A program made the position numbers and the translations under genes. Positions 18,318-29,741 of a stretch of DNA of 64,000 bases are shown here, piece by piece. The notes below the pieces were generated by a model. That model ran no database searches. It was given only the letters and a program-made list of their open reading frames with translations, and had not been told where the DNA came from. Position 1 is the first letter of the stretch. The number at the start of each line of letters is the position of its first letter. This stretch comes from Hoeflea_A sp965228435 (GTDB taxonomy: Bacteria; Pseudomonadota; Alphaproteobacteria; Rhizobiales; Rhizobiaceae). Location of the stretch: assembly GCA_965228435.1 (NCBI GenBank), contig OZ245818.1:3968001-4032000 (forward strand). Direction: 5' to 3'.

Positions 18318-18959
18318 ATGAGGTCAGGACAGCAGAATAAGCGCGGTCGCGGGCGTAACAACAATGGACGCAAGAATGGCAATCCGCTTTCGCGCACCTA
18401 TGACAGCACCGGCCCTGACGTAAAGATTCGCGGCACCGCTCAGCACATTGCCGACAAATACGCCACCATGGCGCGCGACGCGCTAGGATCCGGCGATACG
18501 GTGATGGCGGAGAACTATCTGCAGCACGCGGAACACTACAATCGGATCATCGCCACAGCCCAGGCGCAGATGCAGGAACGCTATCAGCGTGAAGAGCGCG
18601 AAGCGCGCGAGCAGCCGCAGGTCGAATCGTCCGAAGCCGCTGCCGCTCCTGCTGAAACCGAGGCGACCGAACCTGTCGTCGACGGCACCGGTCCGCAGCC
18701 GGTCATTTCCGGGACGCCGGCCGAAATTGCCATCGAAGAGGAAAATGCCCAGCAACCGGCTCGCCGCCAACCGGCCCGTCGCCGGTCACCGATTCGGCAA
18801 CGGCGCCCGCGTGCTTCCTCCGCTGATGAAGGTGCCGGAGATGCGAGTCCTGCACCATCCGGCGATGCGGAAGCAAACGGTGCGGCAGAGCCGCGTTCCG
18901 CTGCCCCCGAGACAAAGGAATCCGTCCCGGAAGTTGCCGCGGCCGCACCGGAAGCCTGA
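18318..18959 (+). CDS. DUF4167 domain protein
   Basis: A 213-residue protein. The N-terminal 75 residues (RSGQQNKRGRGRNNN, NPLSRTYDSTGPDVKIRG, MAENYLQHAEHYNRI) are the conserved, RNA-binding-looking DUF4167 domain of alphaproteobacteria. The rest is a low-complexity, Ala/Glu/Pro-rich tail with an Arg-rich patch (QPARRQPARRRSPIRQRRP). The function is unknown; basic N-terminus and disordered tail suggest nucleic-acid association. It stands upstream of clpB in its usual rhizobial position. Confidence 0.93.
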   Translation: MRSGQQNKRGRGRNNNGRKNGNPLSRTYDSTGPDVKIRGTAQHIADKYATMARDALGSGDTVMAENYLQHAEHYNRIIATAQAQMQERYQREEREAREQPQVESSEAAAAPAETEATEPVVDGTGPQPVISGTPAEIAIEEENAQQPARRQPARRRSPIRQRRPRASSADEGAGDASPAPSGDAEANGAAEPRSAAPETKESVPEVAAAAPEA

Positions 18960-19074
18960 CCGCTCGGGCACTTTGAGATAACAGCAGAAGAAGAAGGGCG
19001 GCCAATAGGTTTTATGTCGCCTTTATCCTGTTCGAATCGACCACCAAAACCCCTGAATTGCAGTCGTTTCTGCC

Positions 19075-19105
19075 CTTGAATAGGGCCCGGTTGCATCCCC
19101 ATATA
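19075..19105 (+). promoter_or_regulatory. Sigma-32 (RpoH) type heat-shock promoter of clpB
   Basis: CTTGAA at 19075-19080 and CCCCATATA at 19097-19105 are separated by 16 bases. This matches the RpoH consensus (CTTGAA, 13-17 bases, CCCCATnT) almost exactly. It lies about 90 bases before the clpB ATG, and clpB is a classical RpoH target. Confidence 0.8.
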
Positions 19106-19193
19106 GTGAACTGAAGGTTTGCCGTTTACGGGAACCTATCCGGATCGATTGTTCTGTGCCGCATGACGGGCAGGGCAGGAAAAGGAGTTCACT

Positions 19194-21794
19194 ATGAATA
19201 TGGAAAAATACAGCGAACGTGTGCGCGGCTTTCTCCAGTCGGCGCAGACCTATGCCCTGGCTGAAGGGCATCAACAGTTCACCCCCGAACATCTTCTGAA
19301 GATTTTGCTGGACGACCCGGAAGGCATGGCCGCGTCGCTCATTCAGCGCGCCGGTGGCCGGCCGGAGGATGCTCGCCTCGGTGTCGAAGCAGCCCTCGGC
19401 AAATTGCCGAAGGTGAGCGGCGGCAGCGGGCAGATCTATCTGTCGCAGCCTTTGGCCAAGGTGTTCTCGACTGCCGAAGAGGTCGCGAAGAAAGCCGGCG
19501 ACAGTTTTGTCACCGTTGAACGGCTTTTGCTGGCGTTGACCATCGAAAAGTCCGCCGATACGGCCTCCATCCTGGAGAAGGCTGGCGTGACGGCCAATGG
19601 CCTCAATGAGGCGATCAACGAAATCCGCAAGGGGCGGACCGCCGATTCGGCCAGTGCCGAGGAAGGCTATGACGCGCTGAAAAAATACGCCCGCGACCTG
19701 ACCGCCGAGGCGCGCGAAGGCAAGCTCGACCCGGTTATAGGTCGTGACGACGAAATCCGTCGCGCTATTCAGGTTCTGTCGCGCCGCACCAAGAACAATC
19801 CGGTGCTGATCGGCGAACCCGGCGTTGGAAAGACTGCGATTGCCGAAGGCCTGGCGCTGCGCATCGTCAATGGCGACGTGCCGGAATCACTCAAGGACAA
19901 ACAGTTGCTGGCGCTCGATATGGGCGCTCTGATTGCCGGCGCGAAATATCGCGGCGAGTTCGAAGAGCGGCTGAAGGCCGTTTTGTCGGAAGTGCAGGCG
20001 GCGAGCGGCAACATCATTCTCTTCATCGATGAGATGCACACGCTGGTCGGTGCCGGAAAGGCGGACGGCGCCATGGACGCCTCCAACCTTTTGAAACCGG
20101 CGCTCGCCCGCGGCGAACTGCACTGTATCGGTGCCACCACACTGGACGAATACCGCAAGCACGTCGAGAAGGACGCTGCCCTGGCACGGCGCTTCCAGCC
20201 CGTGATGGTCGAAGAGCCGACGGTCGAGGACACGATCTCGATTCTGCGCGGCATCAAGGAAAAATACGAGCAGCACCACAAGGTACGCATCTCCGATGCG
20301 GCGCTGGTGTCGGCTTCGACTTTGTCGAACCGCTACATCACCGACCGGTTCCTGCCTGACAAGGCAATCGACCTGGTCGATGAATCGGCGTCGCGTTTGC
20401 GCATGCAGGTCGATTCCAAGCCGGAAGAACTCGACGAGCTGGATCGCCGCATCATCCAGCTCAAGATCGAACGTGAAGCGTTGCTGAAGGAAACGGATGA
20501 CGCTTCCAAAGACCGGCTTGGCAAGCTTGAAAAGGATCTGACTTCACTTGAAGAAAAGGCCGATTCGCTGACCGCTATGTGGCAGTCTGAGAAGCAGAAG
20601 CTGGGTCTTGCAGCTGATCTGAAGAAGCAACTGGATGATGCCCGCAATGCGCTGGCCATCGCCCAGCGCGATGGCGAATTCCAGAAGGCGGGCGAACTCG
20701 CCTATGGCGAAATCCCGGACCTGGAACGCAAGCTTGCAGAAGCCGAGGAATCCGATGGTGGCGGGTCGGCCATGGTCGAGGAGACCGTGACGCCCGATCA
20801 CATTGCCCACGTGGTATCGCGCTGGACCGGAATTCCGGTCGACAAGATGCTCGAAGGCGAACGCGACAAGCTTCTGCGCATGGAAGACGAACTGTCGAAG
20901 CGCGTCGTCGGCCAGGGCGAAGCTGTCCAGGCGGTGTCGAAAGCCGTCCGTCGTGCCCGTGCCGGACTGCAGGATCCGAACCGGCCGATCGGCTCGTTCA
21001 TCTTCCTTGGCCCGACCGGGGTCGGCAAGACCGAGTTGACCAAGGCGCTGGCGCATTTCCTGTTCGACGACGAGACCGCGATGGTGCGTCTCGACATGTC
21101 CGAATATATGGAAAAGCACTCCGTGGCTCGGCTGATCGGGGCACCTCCCGGCTATGTCGGTTATGACGAGGGTGGCGCATTGACCGAAGCCGTGCGACGT
21201 CGGCCCTACCAGGTGATCCTGTTCGACGAAATCGAAAAGGCGCATCCGGACGTCTTCAACGTGCTGCTGCAGGTGTTGGATGACGGTCGACTGACCGATG
21301 GCCAGGGGCGTACGGTGGATTTCCGCAACACGCTCGTCATCATGACGTCGAACCTGGGTGCGGAATACCTGACCGCGCTGGCGGACGATCAGGATGTCGA
21401 TTCAGTGCGCGACCAGGTCATGGATGTGGTCAAGGCAGCCTTCCGTCCGGAATTCCTCAACCGGGTGGACGAAACCATCCTGTTCCACCGGCTGCGGCGT
21501 GACGAGATGGGTGCCATCGTCGATATCCAGATGGTCCGGCTGTCCGCTTTGCTGGCGGAGCGCAAGATCATCATCGATCTGGGCGAGGATGCTCGCAAAT
21601 GGCTGTCCGACAAGGGCTATGATCCGGCTTATGGGGCGCGGCCACTAAAGCGGGTGATCCAGAAATTCGTCCAGGATCCATTGGCCGAGAAGATACTGGC
21701 CGGCGAGATTGTCGATGGTCAGAAGGTCACCGTTTCGGCTGGCTCCGACAGGCTGCTTTTCACGACGAGTGTCAACGAAGCAGAAGCCGCGTAA
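19194..21794 (+). CDS. clpB: ATP-dependent disaggregase ClpB
   Basis: An 866-residue Hsp100 chaperone that works with DnaK to dissolve protein aggregates. In order: N-terminal Clp_N repeats (residues 1-150), first AAA+ domain with GEPGVGKTAIAEG, a coiled-coil middle domain (about residues 400-520, present in ClpB and absent in ClpA), second AAA+ domain with FLGPTGVGKTELTKAL, and the D2 small domain ending in GYDPAYGARPLKRVIQ. AAGGAG precedes the ATG at good spacing. A heat-shock promoter lies upstream and a strong terminator downstream. Confidence 0.99.
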   Translation: MNMEKYSERVRGFLQSAQTYALAEGHQQFTPEHLLKILLDDPEGMAASLIQRAGGRPEDARLGVEAALGKLPKVSGGSGQIYLSQPLAKVFSTAEEVAKKAGDSFVTVERLLLALTIEKSADTASILEKAGVTANGLNEAINEIRKGRTADSASAEEGYDALKKYARDLTAEAREGKLDPVIGRDDEIRRAIQVLSRRTKNNPVLIGEPGVGKTAIAEGLALRIVNGDVPESLKDKQLLALDMGALIAGAKYRGEFEERLKAVLSEVQAASGNIILFIDEMHTLVGAGKADGAMDASNLLKPALARGELHCIGATTLDEYRKHVEKDAALARRFQPVMVEEPTVEDTISILRGIKEKYEQHHKVRISDAALVSASTLSNRYITDRFLPDKAIDLVDESASRLRMQVDSKPEELDELDRRIIQLKIEREALLKETDDASKDRLGKLEKDLTSLEEKADSLTAMWQSEKQKLGLAADLKKQLDDARNALAIAQRDGEFQKAGELAYGEIPDLERKLAEAEESDGGGSAMVEETVTPDHIAHVVSRWTGIPVDKMLEGERDKLLRMEDELSKRVVGQGEAVQAVSKAVRRARAGLQDPNRPIGSFIFLGPTGVGKTELTKALAHFLFDDETAMVRLDMSEYMEKHSVARLIGAPPGYVGYDEGGALTEAVRRRPYQVILFDEIEKAHPDVFNVLLQVLDDGRLTDGQGRTVDFRNTLVIMTSNLGAEYLTALADDQDVDSVRDQVMDVVKAAFRPEFLNRVDETILFHRLRRDEMGAIVDIQMVRLSALLAERKIIIDLGEDARKWLSDKGYDPAYGARPLKRVIQKFVQDPLAEKILAGEIVDGQKVTVSAGSDRLLFTTSVNEAEAA

Positions 21795-21817
21795 GCGGCA
21801 AGATCCAACCGCAATCG

Positions 21818-21846
21818 AAAAGGCCCGGCAATCGCCGGGCCTTTTT
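21818..21846. terminator. Bidirectional intrinsic terminator between clpB and the M23 gene
   Basis: GGCCCGGC at 21822-21829 pairs with GCCGGGCC at 21834-21841 around an AATC loop. Four A precede and five T follow, so it works as a terminator on both strands, matching the convergent genes on either side. Confidence 0.9.
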
Positions 21847-21849
21847 CAA

Positions 21850-23808
21850 TCAGGTGGCAGAAGCGACGCGCGACGGTGTTTCGTTCGGCTTGATCAACCG
21901 GTCAATGCGTTGACGTTCCCGCTGGAAGGTTTCCAGCGTCTCGCCTGACAGCGACTTTCCGTCCGGGAGCCGCACCCGCATCGGGTCAACCTTGGTGCCG
22001 TTGACGATCAGCTCATAGTGAAGGTGTGGCCCGGTCGACAGCCCGGTGGAGCCGACATAGCCGATGACTTGACCCTGCCTGACACGTTTGCCGGGGGAGA
22101 CACCCTTGGCAATGCGAGTCTGGTGTGAATAGGAACTGACATAACCGTTGGGGTGGCGGATGATCGTCTGTTTGCCGTAACCGCCCTTGTTCCAGCCGGC
22201 CTTTTCAACAACGCCATTTCCGGCGGCAATGATCGGTGTGCCGCGCGGCGCCGACCAGTCGACGCCGGTGTGCATCCGGCGATATCCAAGAATCGGGTGG
22301 CGGCGCATGCCGAAGCCGGAGCGGAAGCGGCCGTTGGGCAGCGGATTGCGCAGCAGGAACTGGCGGGCACTGCGGCCTTCTTCGTCGTAATAATCGACCG
22401 AGCCGTCTTCCGGGTTGCGGAACCGGTAAAGCCCTACCGAGTTGTTGCCGATGGATGCGTAGATGTAGAGCAGCTCGGAATCCTCACCGGCTTCGCGAGT
22501 CTCCTCGTTGACGGAGAACAATGCTTCCAGCGAATCGGTTGGCTTGAGCCGCGCTTGATAGTCGACACTGCTGGCCAGCATGCGGACGATCTTTTCTGTC
22601 ATTTCCGTCGTCATGCCGTAGGCGAGTGCCGCTTTAAAGACGCCGTCGTAAATACGCGGCAGGTCTCGGCCGCTGGCAACTGCTACAGGAATGTCATCAA
22701 ATGCGGTGGCGATTGCCGGGGACGGTGGCGGCTCTGCGGCCGGCACCAGGATTTCGAAGTCGTTAACCGCGACACTGGCAACGTGGCGCGTTCCTTCATA
22801 GACACTCGCCCTGACGATGTGGGTGATTTCGCCGCGCTGCTCCAGACCTATGCGAAAGACATTGCCTTCCTGCAGGTCCTTGGTGCCGGTTTCGAGCGCC
22901 AGGATCTCGGCCACGTATTTGGCTTCGTTGTCGTTGTAGCCCGATTCGACGAGCGCCTCCGTCATCGTCTTTGCCTTGCGGATGGCGATGACATCGTCAA
23001 CGAACTCGACGGGATTCTGGCTGCTCGGCATCGCCGGGCTGATCGAAACGTTTTCGGCGATCACCCGCGCATTGATTTGCGAGTTGATATCGAGAGCGGG
23101 ATCGACCGCCGCAAAGCGTTGCGGATCGACATAATGCAAAACAGCGACCTGGAAGGTTCCGTCAGTCAGAATGGAGCCGTTGGTACGCACCGTCTCTTCC
23201 GCCTCGTCTGCGGTCATCGCCGCGGCATAGGGATAGGGAGCGCCCCGAACCGGGTAGTCTCTGGTTTTCAGACGAATCTCGGAATCAACCTCAGCGCCGT
23301 AGATAATGCCCGTGGTGATTTCCTCGGCCGGCTCCGATTTGCCAGAGGAGAATATTTTGAGCGGATTGAATTTCGGATAGTCGAACTTTGCGGAATGGTT
23401 GGCTGCCAGAGCGATCTTGACGTGAGCAAAGGGCCGGCTGCGTACGACGCTGCGATCGCCATCATGGATCATCGTCGAAATTTCCACGATGTTGCGATCG
23501 GTCGGTTTGGCGGCAATCGCGGTGCCGACCAGGCGGCCGCCCTTTTCTGCTTCCACGGTCGCTGTGTCAGGGGCGTTGATGTCGGTTGCGGCGTAAGCCT
23601 CACCCGGAATTGCCAACTGCTCACGGCCGTCGAGAGCCGCAAAAAGGGCAATGCCCATGAGTGCACTGGATGTGATCCCCGTCAGGAACGTTCCGGAAAG
23701 CCAGCGGATCGAGATTTCGCGGCGGTCAGGCGCTTTTCGGCCGTCGGCCAAAAGCGGTTCGTCTTCCCCCAATTGCTTTGCGAAATCTGTTTCAGTCGGC
23801 ATCGGCAT
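21850..23808 (-). CDS. M23 family metalloendopeptidase (peptidoglycan endopeptidase), membrane-anchored
   Basis: A 652-residue protein with a cytoplasmic N-terminus of about 38 residues and one membrane helix at about 39-60 (TFLTGITSSALMGIALFAAL). A long periplasmic region follows, then a C-terminal LytM/M23 peptidase. The zinc ligands are the His and Asp of RRMHTGVDW and the second His of GPHLHYEL. Such proteins cut peptide crosslinks in peptidoglycan during growth or division. It is convergent with clpB and shares its terminator. Confidence 0.93.
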   Translation of the reverse strand: MPMPTETDFAKQLGEDEPLLADGRKAPDRREISIRWLSGTFLTGITSSALMGIALFAALDGREQLAIPGEAYAATDINAPDTATVEAEKGGRLVGTAIAAKPTDRNIVEISTMIHDGDRSVVRSRPFAHVKIALAANHSAKFDYPKFNPLKIFSSGKSEPAEEITTGIIYGAEVDSEIRLKTRDYPVRGAPYPYAAAMTADEAEETVRTNGSILTDGTFQVAVLHYVDPQRFAAVDPALDINSQINARVIAENVSISPAMPSSQNPVEFVDDVIAIRKAKTMTEALVESGYNDNEAKYVAEILALETGTKDLQEGNVFRIGLEQRGEITHIVRASVYEGTRHVASVAVNDFEILVPAAEPPPSPAIATAFDDIPVAVASGRDLPRIYDGVFKAALAYGMTTEMTEKIVRMLASSVDYQARLKPTDSLEALFSVNEETREAGEDSELLYIYASIGNNSVGLYRFRNPEDGSVDYYDEEGRSARQFLLRNPLPNGRFRSGFGMRRHPILGYRRMHTGVDWSAPRGTPIIAAGNGVVEKAGWNKGGYGKQTIIRHPNGYVSSYSHQTRIAKGVSPGKRVRQGQVIGYVGSTGLSTGPHLHYELIVNGTKVDPMRVRLPDGKSLSGETLETFQRERQRIDRLIKPNETPSRVASAT

Positions 23809-24502
23809 TCTTCCGGTATCACCTGCTGCGGGCGCACCGGTTTTGTTTCCCCGCTCAACATCTGCCTTGCCAACTGCACCGAGTCAATCGTTGCACCATT
23901 TCCATGGGCAATATCATTGCACCCTGCCGGCGATTCAGATGGGAGCCCCTCCAGTGAATTCCTGCTTTTCTCTTGAGAGCGCGGAACTGTGCCCGAATTA
24001 GGGCAGAGCCCATCAAAAATGACAGTTTTGCCACGGTTTCGACACAGTTTCTTCGCCTGCTCGTGGGCGCCAAGGCCGGGCCATTGGGGATCCAAAAAAA
24101 TGTGACACTTTTTTGAAAATTCCGGTTGACTTGAAAGCGGCCTCAGCCTTATAACCCCACTCCAACGAGGGCGGTTACGCCGCTGGCGGCGTTTACTTGT
24201 GTCCTTGTTGTTTTCCTTTTGAGCCGCTTTGTGCGACTTTGACGGGGGCCTGATTGGGCATTGTCTTGATTGGGTTTTGAGGCGGTTTTCTGCCTCGGTT
24301 GTTTGACAATTGAATATGGGAAAGAGAAACGTGGGCGGCGGTTTTGCCGTGGTCGATGGCTTTTGTCATTGACGATGAAGAGACTTTGGCGGTCACGTTT
24401 CGTATGAGAAGTTACACTATTGGTTATGGCCGAGAGGTCATAGACTGATGGGTGTGAAGTTCTCGTCGATTCAAGCGTGACCTAGTAGCCAAAATCGAAT
24501 TC
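23809..24502 (+). other. Leader and promoter region of the rRNA operon
   Basis: No protein gene is visible. The left part is the upstream region of the M23 gene. From 24126 onward it is the rRNA promoter and the pre-16S leader, which contains T-rich and G-rich tracts and a second TTGACA at 24303-24308 without a clear -10. The leader runs to the 16S start near 24503. Confidence 0.7.
24126..24155 (+). promoter_or_regulatory. rRNA operon promoter (sigma-70 type)
   Basis: TTGACT at 24126-24131 and TTATAA at 24149-24154 are spaced by 17 bases, close to the consensus. The site is preceded by an A/T-rich tract with runs of A and T at about 24096-24118, as expected of an UP element. Transcription would start about 340 bases before mature 16S. 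Confidence 0.7.
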
Positions 24503-26417
<1,915 letters not shown>

Positions 26418-26421
26418 TGTT

Positions 26422-26662
26422 TGTCCTCACGGCCGTTTCGCGCCCTTGGCGCTGGCCTCCGGACGGGGCGGCCAAAAGTGGCCGGACCCCGGCGGGTTTT
26501 CCCGCCGCGACTTGCGCTTGCGGTGCTTGCGCACCGAGGTCTTCCCGACTGTCGTGGGAAACAGGCTCGAAGCTCGTGAGCTTCGCAAGGCCGACCGGCC
26601 GTCGCCGCTGATGCGGCGCGCCCGCGCAGCGCCAGCCCGAAGGGCGGTACGGCGCGTGAGCG
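26422..26662 (+). repeat. rrn palindromic repeat, copy 2 (full length)
   Basis: About 241 bases fill the whole gap between tRNA-Ile and tRNA-Ala. The first third matches copy 1. The whole copy matches the reverse complement of the copies at 28047-28305 and 30601-30854: shared blocks include the inverted repeat GGCCAAAAGTGGCC, AAGCTC/GAGCTTCGCAAGGCC and GCGCAGCGCCAGCCCGAAGG. Frames within it give Arg/Ala/Pro-rich translations that are repeat artefacts. Confidence 0.92.
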
Positions 26663-26673
26663 AAAAAGATCAC

Positions 26674-26749
26674 GGGGCTATAGCTCAGCTGGGAGAGCAC
26701 CTGCTTTGCAAGCAGGGGGTCATCGGTTCGATCCCGATTAGCTCCACCA
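26674..26749 (+). tRNA. tRNA-Ala (TGC)
   Basis: A 76-base cloverleaf with acceptor GGGGCTA/TAGCTCC, anticodon TGC in CTTTGCAAG, T-arm TCGGTTCGATCCCGA and an encoded CCA. Confidence 0.99.
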
Positions 26750-26755
26750 TTATTG

Positions 26756-26850
26756 GTCCTCGCGGCCGCTTCGCGCCTTCGGCGCTGGCCTCCGGACGGG
26801 GCGCCAAATGATTGGCGACGCGCGGTCGCGCTTGCGGCGCTTGGCGCCGG
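26756..26850 (+). repeat. rrn palindromic repeat, copy 3 (diverged, partial)
   Basis: It begins 6 bases after tRNA-Ala. It shares the block GGCGCTGGCCTCCGGACGGG (26781-26800) with copies 1 and 2, then a shortened, changed hairpin GCGCCAAATGATTGGC, and CTTGCGGCGCTTGGCGCCGG in place of the GCGGTGCTTTGCACC hairpin. It looks like a worn copy. Confidence 0.8.
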
Positions 26851-27160
26851 ATAGATGGCTGTTGGGCCTCGGTTACTAAATCATCCTTGAGAAACAAAAG
26901 TTTGCATCGCTTTCTGCGATGCCTGTTCTGCTTAACATTGTGAAGAGAAGATTGTGTCTGGAGCTTGTTCCGTTAACGCGGATTAACACCCTTGCGGGAA
27001 CATGCTGTCGGATGATTGTCTTGCTTTCAGATTTTGGCCGCTTTGCGGGTTCTGAAGGAAGGACATGACGATTGGCGTTGCCTGACCGCGCGTCATTGGA
27101 CACATCTCGAGAAGCTGGTCTGACATGTTCAGGGAATGCTCGGCGTATTCCCAGTGCCAA

Positions 27161-27291
27161 ATGCCCGAAAAGTTGAACGACTTTTTGGACAAGCCATTTG
27201 GCCATCAAGAACATGTCAAAAAATACGCCGATGGCATTTTTTTGATTGGTTTCCATAGCTTATCCAAAAAGTCGGGAGACTTTTTGGGCAT
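27161..27291 (+). repeat. Long inverted repeat in the pre-23S spacer
   Basis: About 39 bases at 27161-27199 pair with 27254-27291 with few mismatches; both arms contain GACTTTTTGG or its complement. The loop is about 54 bases. Segments outside and in the loop also match each other (CGGCGTATT at 27141 with AATACGCCG at 27222, TGACATGT at 27121 with ACATGTCA at 27211), so alternative pairings are possible. Confidence 0.75.
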
Positions 27292-27387
27292 GGAAACGTT
27301 GCGTCCTGCATCCTTTGGGTTTGCAGCATGTATCGTTTCGGTCCCCTTCGAGCGCAAGCGAGAAGGACAAGGCACCGAAACCAGCAA

Positions 27388-27420
27388 AGATGATGATCAT
27401 TGGCAATGAGAACGATCAAG
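27388..27420 (+). other. Left arm of pre-23S processing stem
   Basis: Bases 27388-27420 (around TGATGATCATTGGCAATGAG) are nearly the perfect reverse complement of 30538-30569. This is the long stem that brings the ends of pre-23S rRNA together and is normally cut by RNase III. Confidence 0.88.
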
Positions 27421-27544
27421 TGTCAAAAGGGCATTTGGTGGATGCCTTGGCATGCACAGGCGATGAAGGACGTGATACGCTGCGATAAGTTGCGGGGAGC
27501 TGCGAATAAGCTTTGATCCGCGAATTTCCGAATGGGGAAACCCA

Positions 27545-27619
27545 CCTTTCAGATGTCAGGTAACGGATTGCGGGTGATTTAGGTCGCCGGCCGTCTGTTA
27601 TCCGACTTCTGATTAAAGG
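27545..27619 (+). other. Enlarged helix 9 (short intervening sequence) of 23S rRNA
   Basis: CCTTTCAG at 27545-27552 pairs with CTGA..AAAGG at 27609-27619, with an inner stem CGGAT/ATCCG. Non-alphaproteobacterial 23S has a short stem-loop here. Alphaproteobacteria often carry an extra segment at this site that is removed by RNase III to give a 5.8S-like fragment; cleavage here is inferred. Confidence 0.65.
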
Positions 27620-28007
27620 TATCTTACCCTGAATACATAGGGTGTAAGAAGCGAACGCGGGGAACTGAAACATCTAAGTACCCGTAGGAAAGGACATCAA
27701 CCGAGACTCCGCTAGTAGTGGCGAGCGAACGCGGACCAGGCCAGTGGCATTGAAGAGCAAAGCAGAACCGTCTGGAAAGTCGGGCGTTATGGGTGACAGC
27801 CCCGTATGCGTAGACCTCTTCATTGTCCTTGAGTAAGGCGGGACACGTGAAATCCTGTCTGAACGTGGGGGGACCACCCTCCAAGCCTAAGTACTCGTGC
27901 ATGACCGATAGCGAACCAGTACCGTGAGGGAAAGGTGAAAAGCACCCCGACAAGGGGAGTGAAATAGACCCTGAAACCGAATGCCTACAATCAGTCGGAG
28001 CGCGGTC

Positions 28008-28333
28008 TTCAAATTCTTCGAACTTGAAGCCGTGTTATTTTGTTCTCGCTCACGCGCCGTACCGCCCATCTGCGATGGGCTGGCGCTGCGCGGGCGCGCC
28101 GCATGAGCGGCGACGGCCAGTCGGCCTTGCGAAGCCTTCGGCTTCGTGCCTTTTTCCATGACAGTCGTGTCGAGTGACGTGACGAAGCGTCGTGGGAAAA
28201 GAGCTCAGTGCACAGCACTGCAAGCGCGACTGCGCGTCGGCCGGTCAGGCCGCCCCCGCGGAGCATAGGCCCAATAGGGCCGCTCATGCGTGAGCGCAAA
28301 CAAACAGCAGGTCTTAAATGCGAAGCATTTGAT
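28008..28333 (+). other. Helix-25 intervening sequence in 23S rRNA
   Basis: CGCGGTC at 28001-28007 pairs with GACCGCG at 28334-28340 as helix 25. The normal small loop is replaced by about 326 bases: a small hairpin (CTTCAA/TTGAAG at 28007-28029), a full palindromic repeat (28047-28305) and another hairpin (AAATGC/GCATTT at 28316-28330). Helix 25 is a known site for 23S intervening sequences, usually excised by RNase III without religation. Confidence 0.85.
28047..28305 (-). repeat. rrn palindromic repeat, copy 4, inside the 23S gene
   Basis: About 259 bases in reverse orientation to copies 1-3 and the same orientation as copy 5. It aligns with 30601-30854 from end to end: both begin CGCTCACGCGCCGT and end GTGAGCGCAAACAAAC. 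Its own ends (CGCTCACGC and GCGTGAGCG) are complementary, so the whole copy folds as one long branched hairpin, which is compatible with sitting at a helix tip. Confidence 0.92.
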
Positions 28334-28841
28334 GACCGCGTGACGGCGTACCTTTTGTATAATGGGTCAGCGACTTAGTATAACGAGCAAGCTTAAGCCG
28401 ATAGGTGTAGGCGTAGCGAAAGCGAGTCTGAACAGGGCGTTCAGTTCGTTGTATTAGACCCGAAACCGAGTGATCTAGCCATGAGCAGGTTGAAGGTTGG
28501 GTAACACCAACTGGAGGACCGAACCCATATCTGTTGCAATAGATCGGGATGACTTGTGGCTAGGGGTGAAAGGCCAATCAAACTCGGAAATAGCTGGTTC
28601 TCCGCGAAATCTATTTAGGTAGAGCGTCGAGTGTACACCTTCGGGGGTAGAGCACTGGATGGGCTATGGGGGCTCACCGCCTTACTGATCCTAACCAAAC
28701 TACGAATACCGAAGAGTGCTGCTCGGCAGACACACGGCGGGTGCTAACGTCCGTCGTGGAGAGGGCAACAACCCTGACCTCCAGCTAAGGTCCCCAAGTT
28801 ATGGCTAAGTGGGAAAGGATGTGAGGATCCCAAAACAACCA

Positions 28842-28873
<32 letters not shown>

Positions 28874-29546
28874 GAAAGCGTAACAGCTCACTGGTCTAAA
28901 TAAGGGTCTTTGCGCCGAAAATGTAACGGGGCTCAAGCCATACACCGAAGCTGAGGGCTTGCTTTTGCAAGCGGTAGCGGAGCGTTCCGTAGGTCCGTGA
29001 AGGGACAGCCGTGAGGCATCCTGGAGATATCGGAAGTGCGAATGCTGACATGAGTAACGATAAAGGGAGTGAGAGACTCCCTCGCCGAAAGACCAAGGGT
29101 TCCTGCTTAAAGTTAATCTGAGCAGGGTTAGCCGGCCCCTAAGGCGAGGCCGAAAGGCGTAGTCGATGGGAACGACGTTAATATTCGTCGGCCTGGTGGT
29201 AGTGACGGATCTCGTGTGTTGTCCTTCCTTATTGGATTGGGATGGCAGCGAAGAGGTTCCAGGAAAGAGCTCCACCGTATAGACCGTACCCTAAACCGAC
29301 ACAGGTGGTCAGGTAGAGAATACCAAGGCGCTTGAGAGAACTGCGTTGAAGGAACTCGGCAAATTGCACGCGTAACTTCGGAAGAAGCGTGACCTTCGTT
29401 TGGGCAACCAGACGGGGGTGGCACAGACCAGGGGGTAGCGACTGTTTATCAAAAACACAGGGCTCTGCGAAGTCGCAAGACGACGTATAGGGTCTGACGC
29501 CTGCCCGGTGCCGGAAGGTTAAAAGGAGTGGTGCAAGCTGCGAATT

Positions 29547-29637
<91 letters not shown>

Positions 29638-29710
29638 CGACTTCCCCGCTGTCTCCAACGCAGACTCAGTGAAATTGAACCCCCCGTGAAGATGCGGGGT
29701 TCCTGCGGTC

Positions 29711-29741
<31 letters not shown>

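Larger units (their letters stand above)
26750..27412 (+). other. Spacer between tRNA-Ala and 23S rRNA
   Basis: No protein gene. It holds repeat copy 3, then an unstructured-looking stretch, a long inverted repeat (27161-27291), a hairpin GTTTCGGT/ACCGAAAC at 27335-27381, and the left arm of the pre-23S processing stem. Confidence 0.75.

Noticed and set aside
22153..23976. A 607-codon frame opposite the M23 peptidase gene
   Set aside because: The peptidase has membrane helix and zinc motifs in order; the opposite frame has none.
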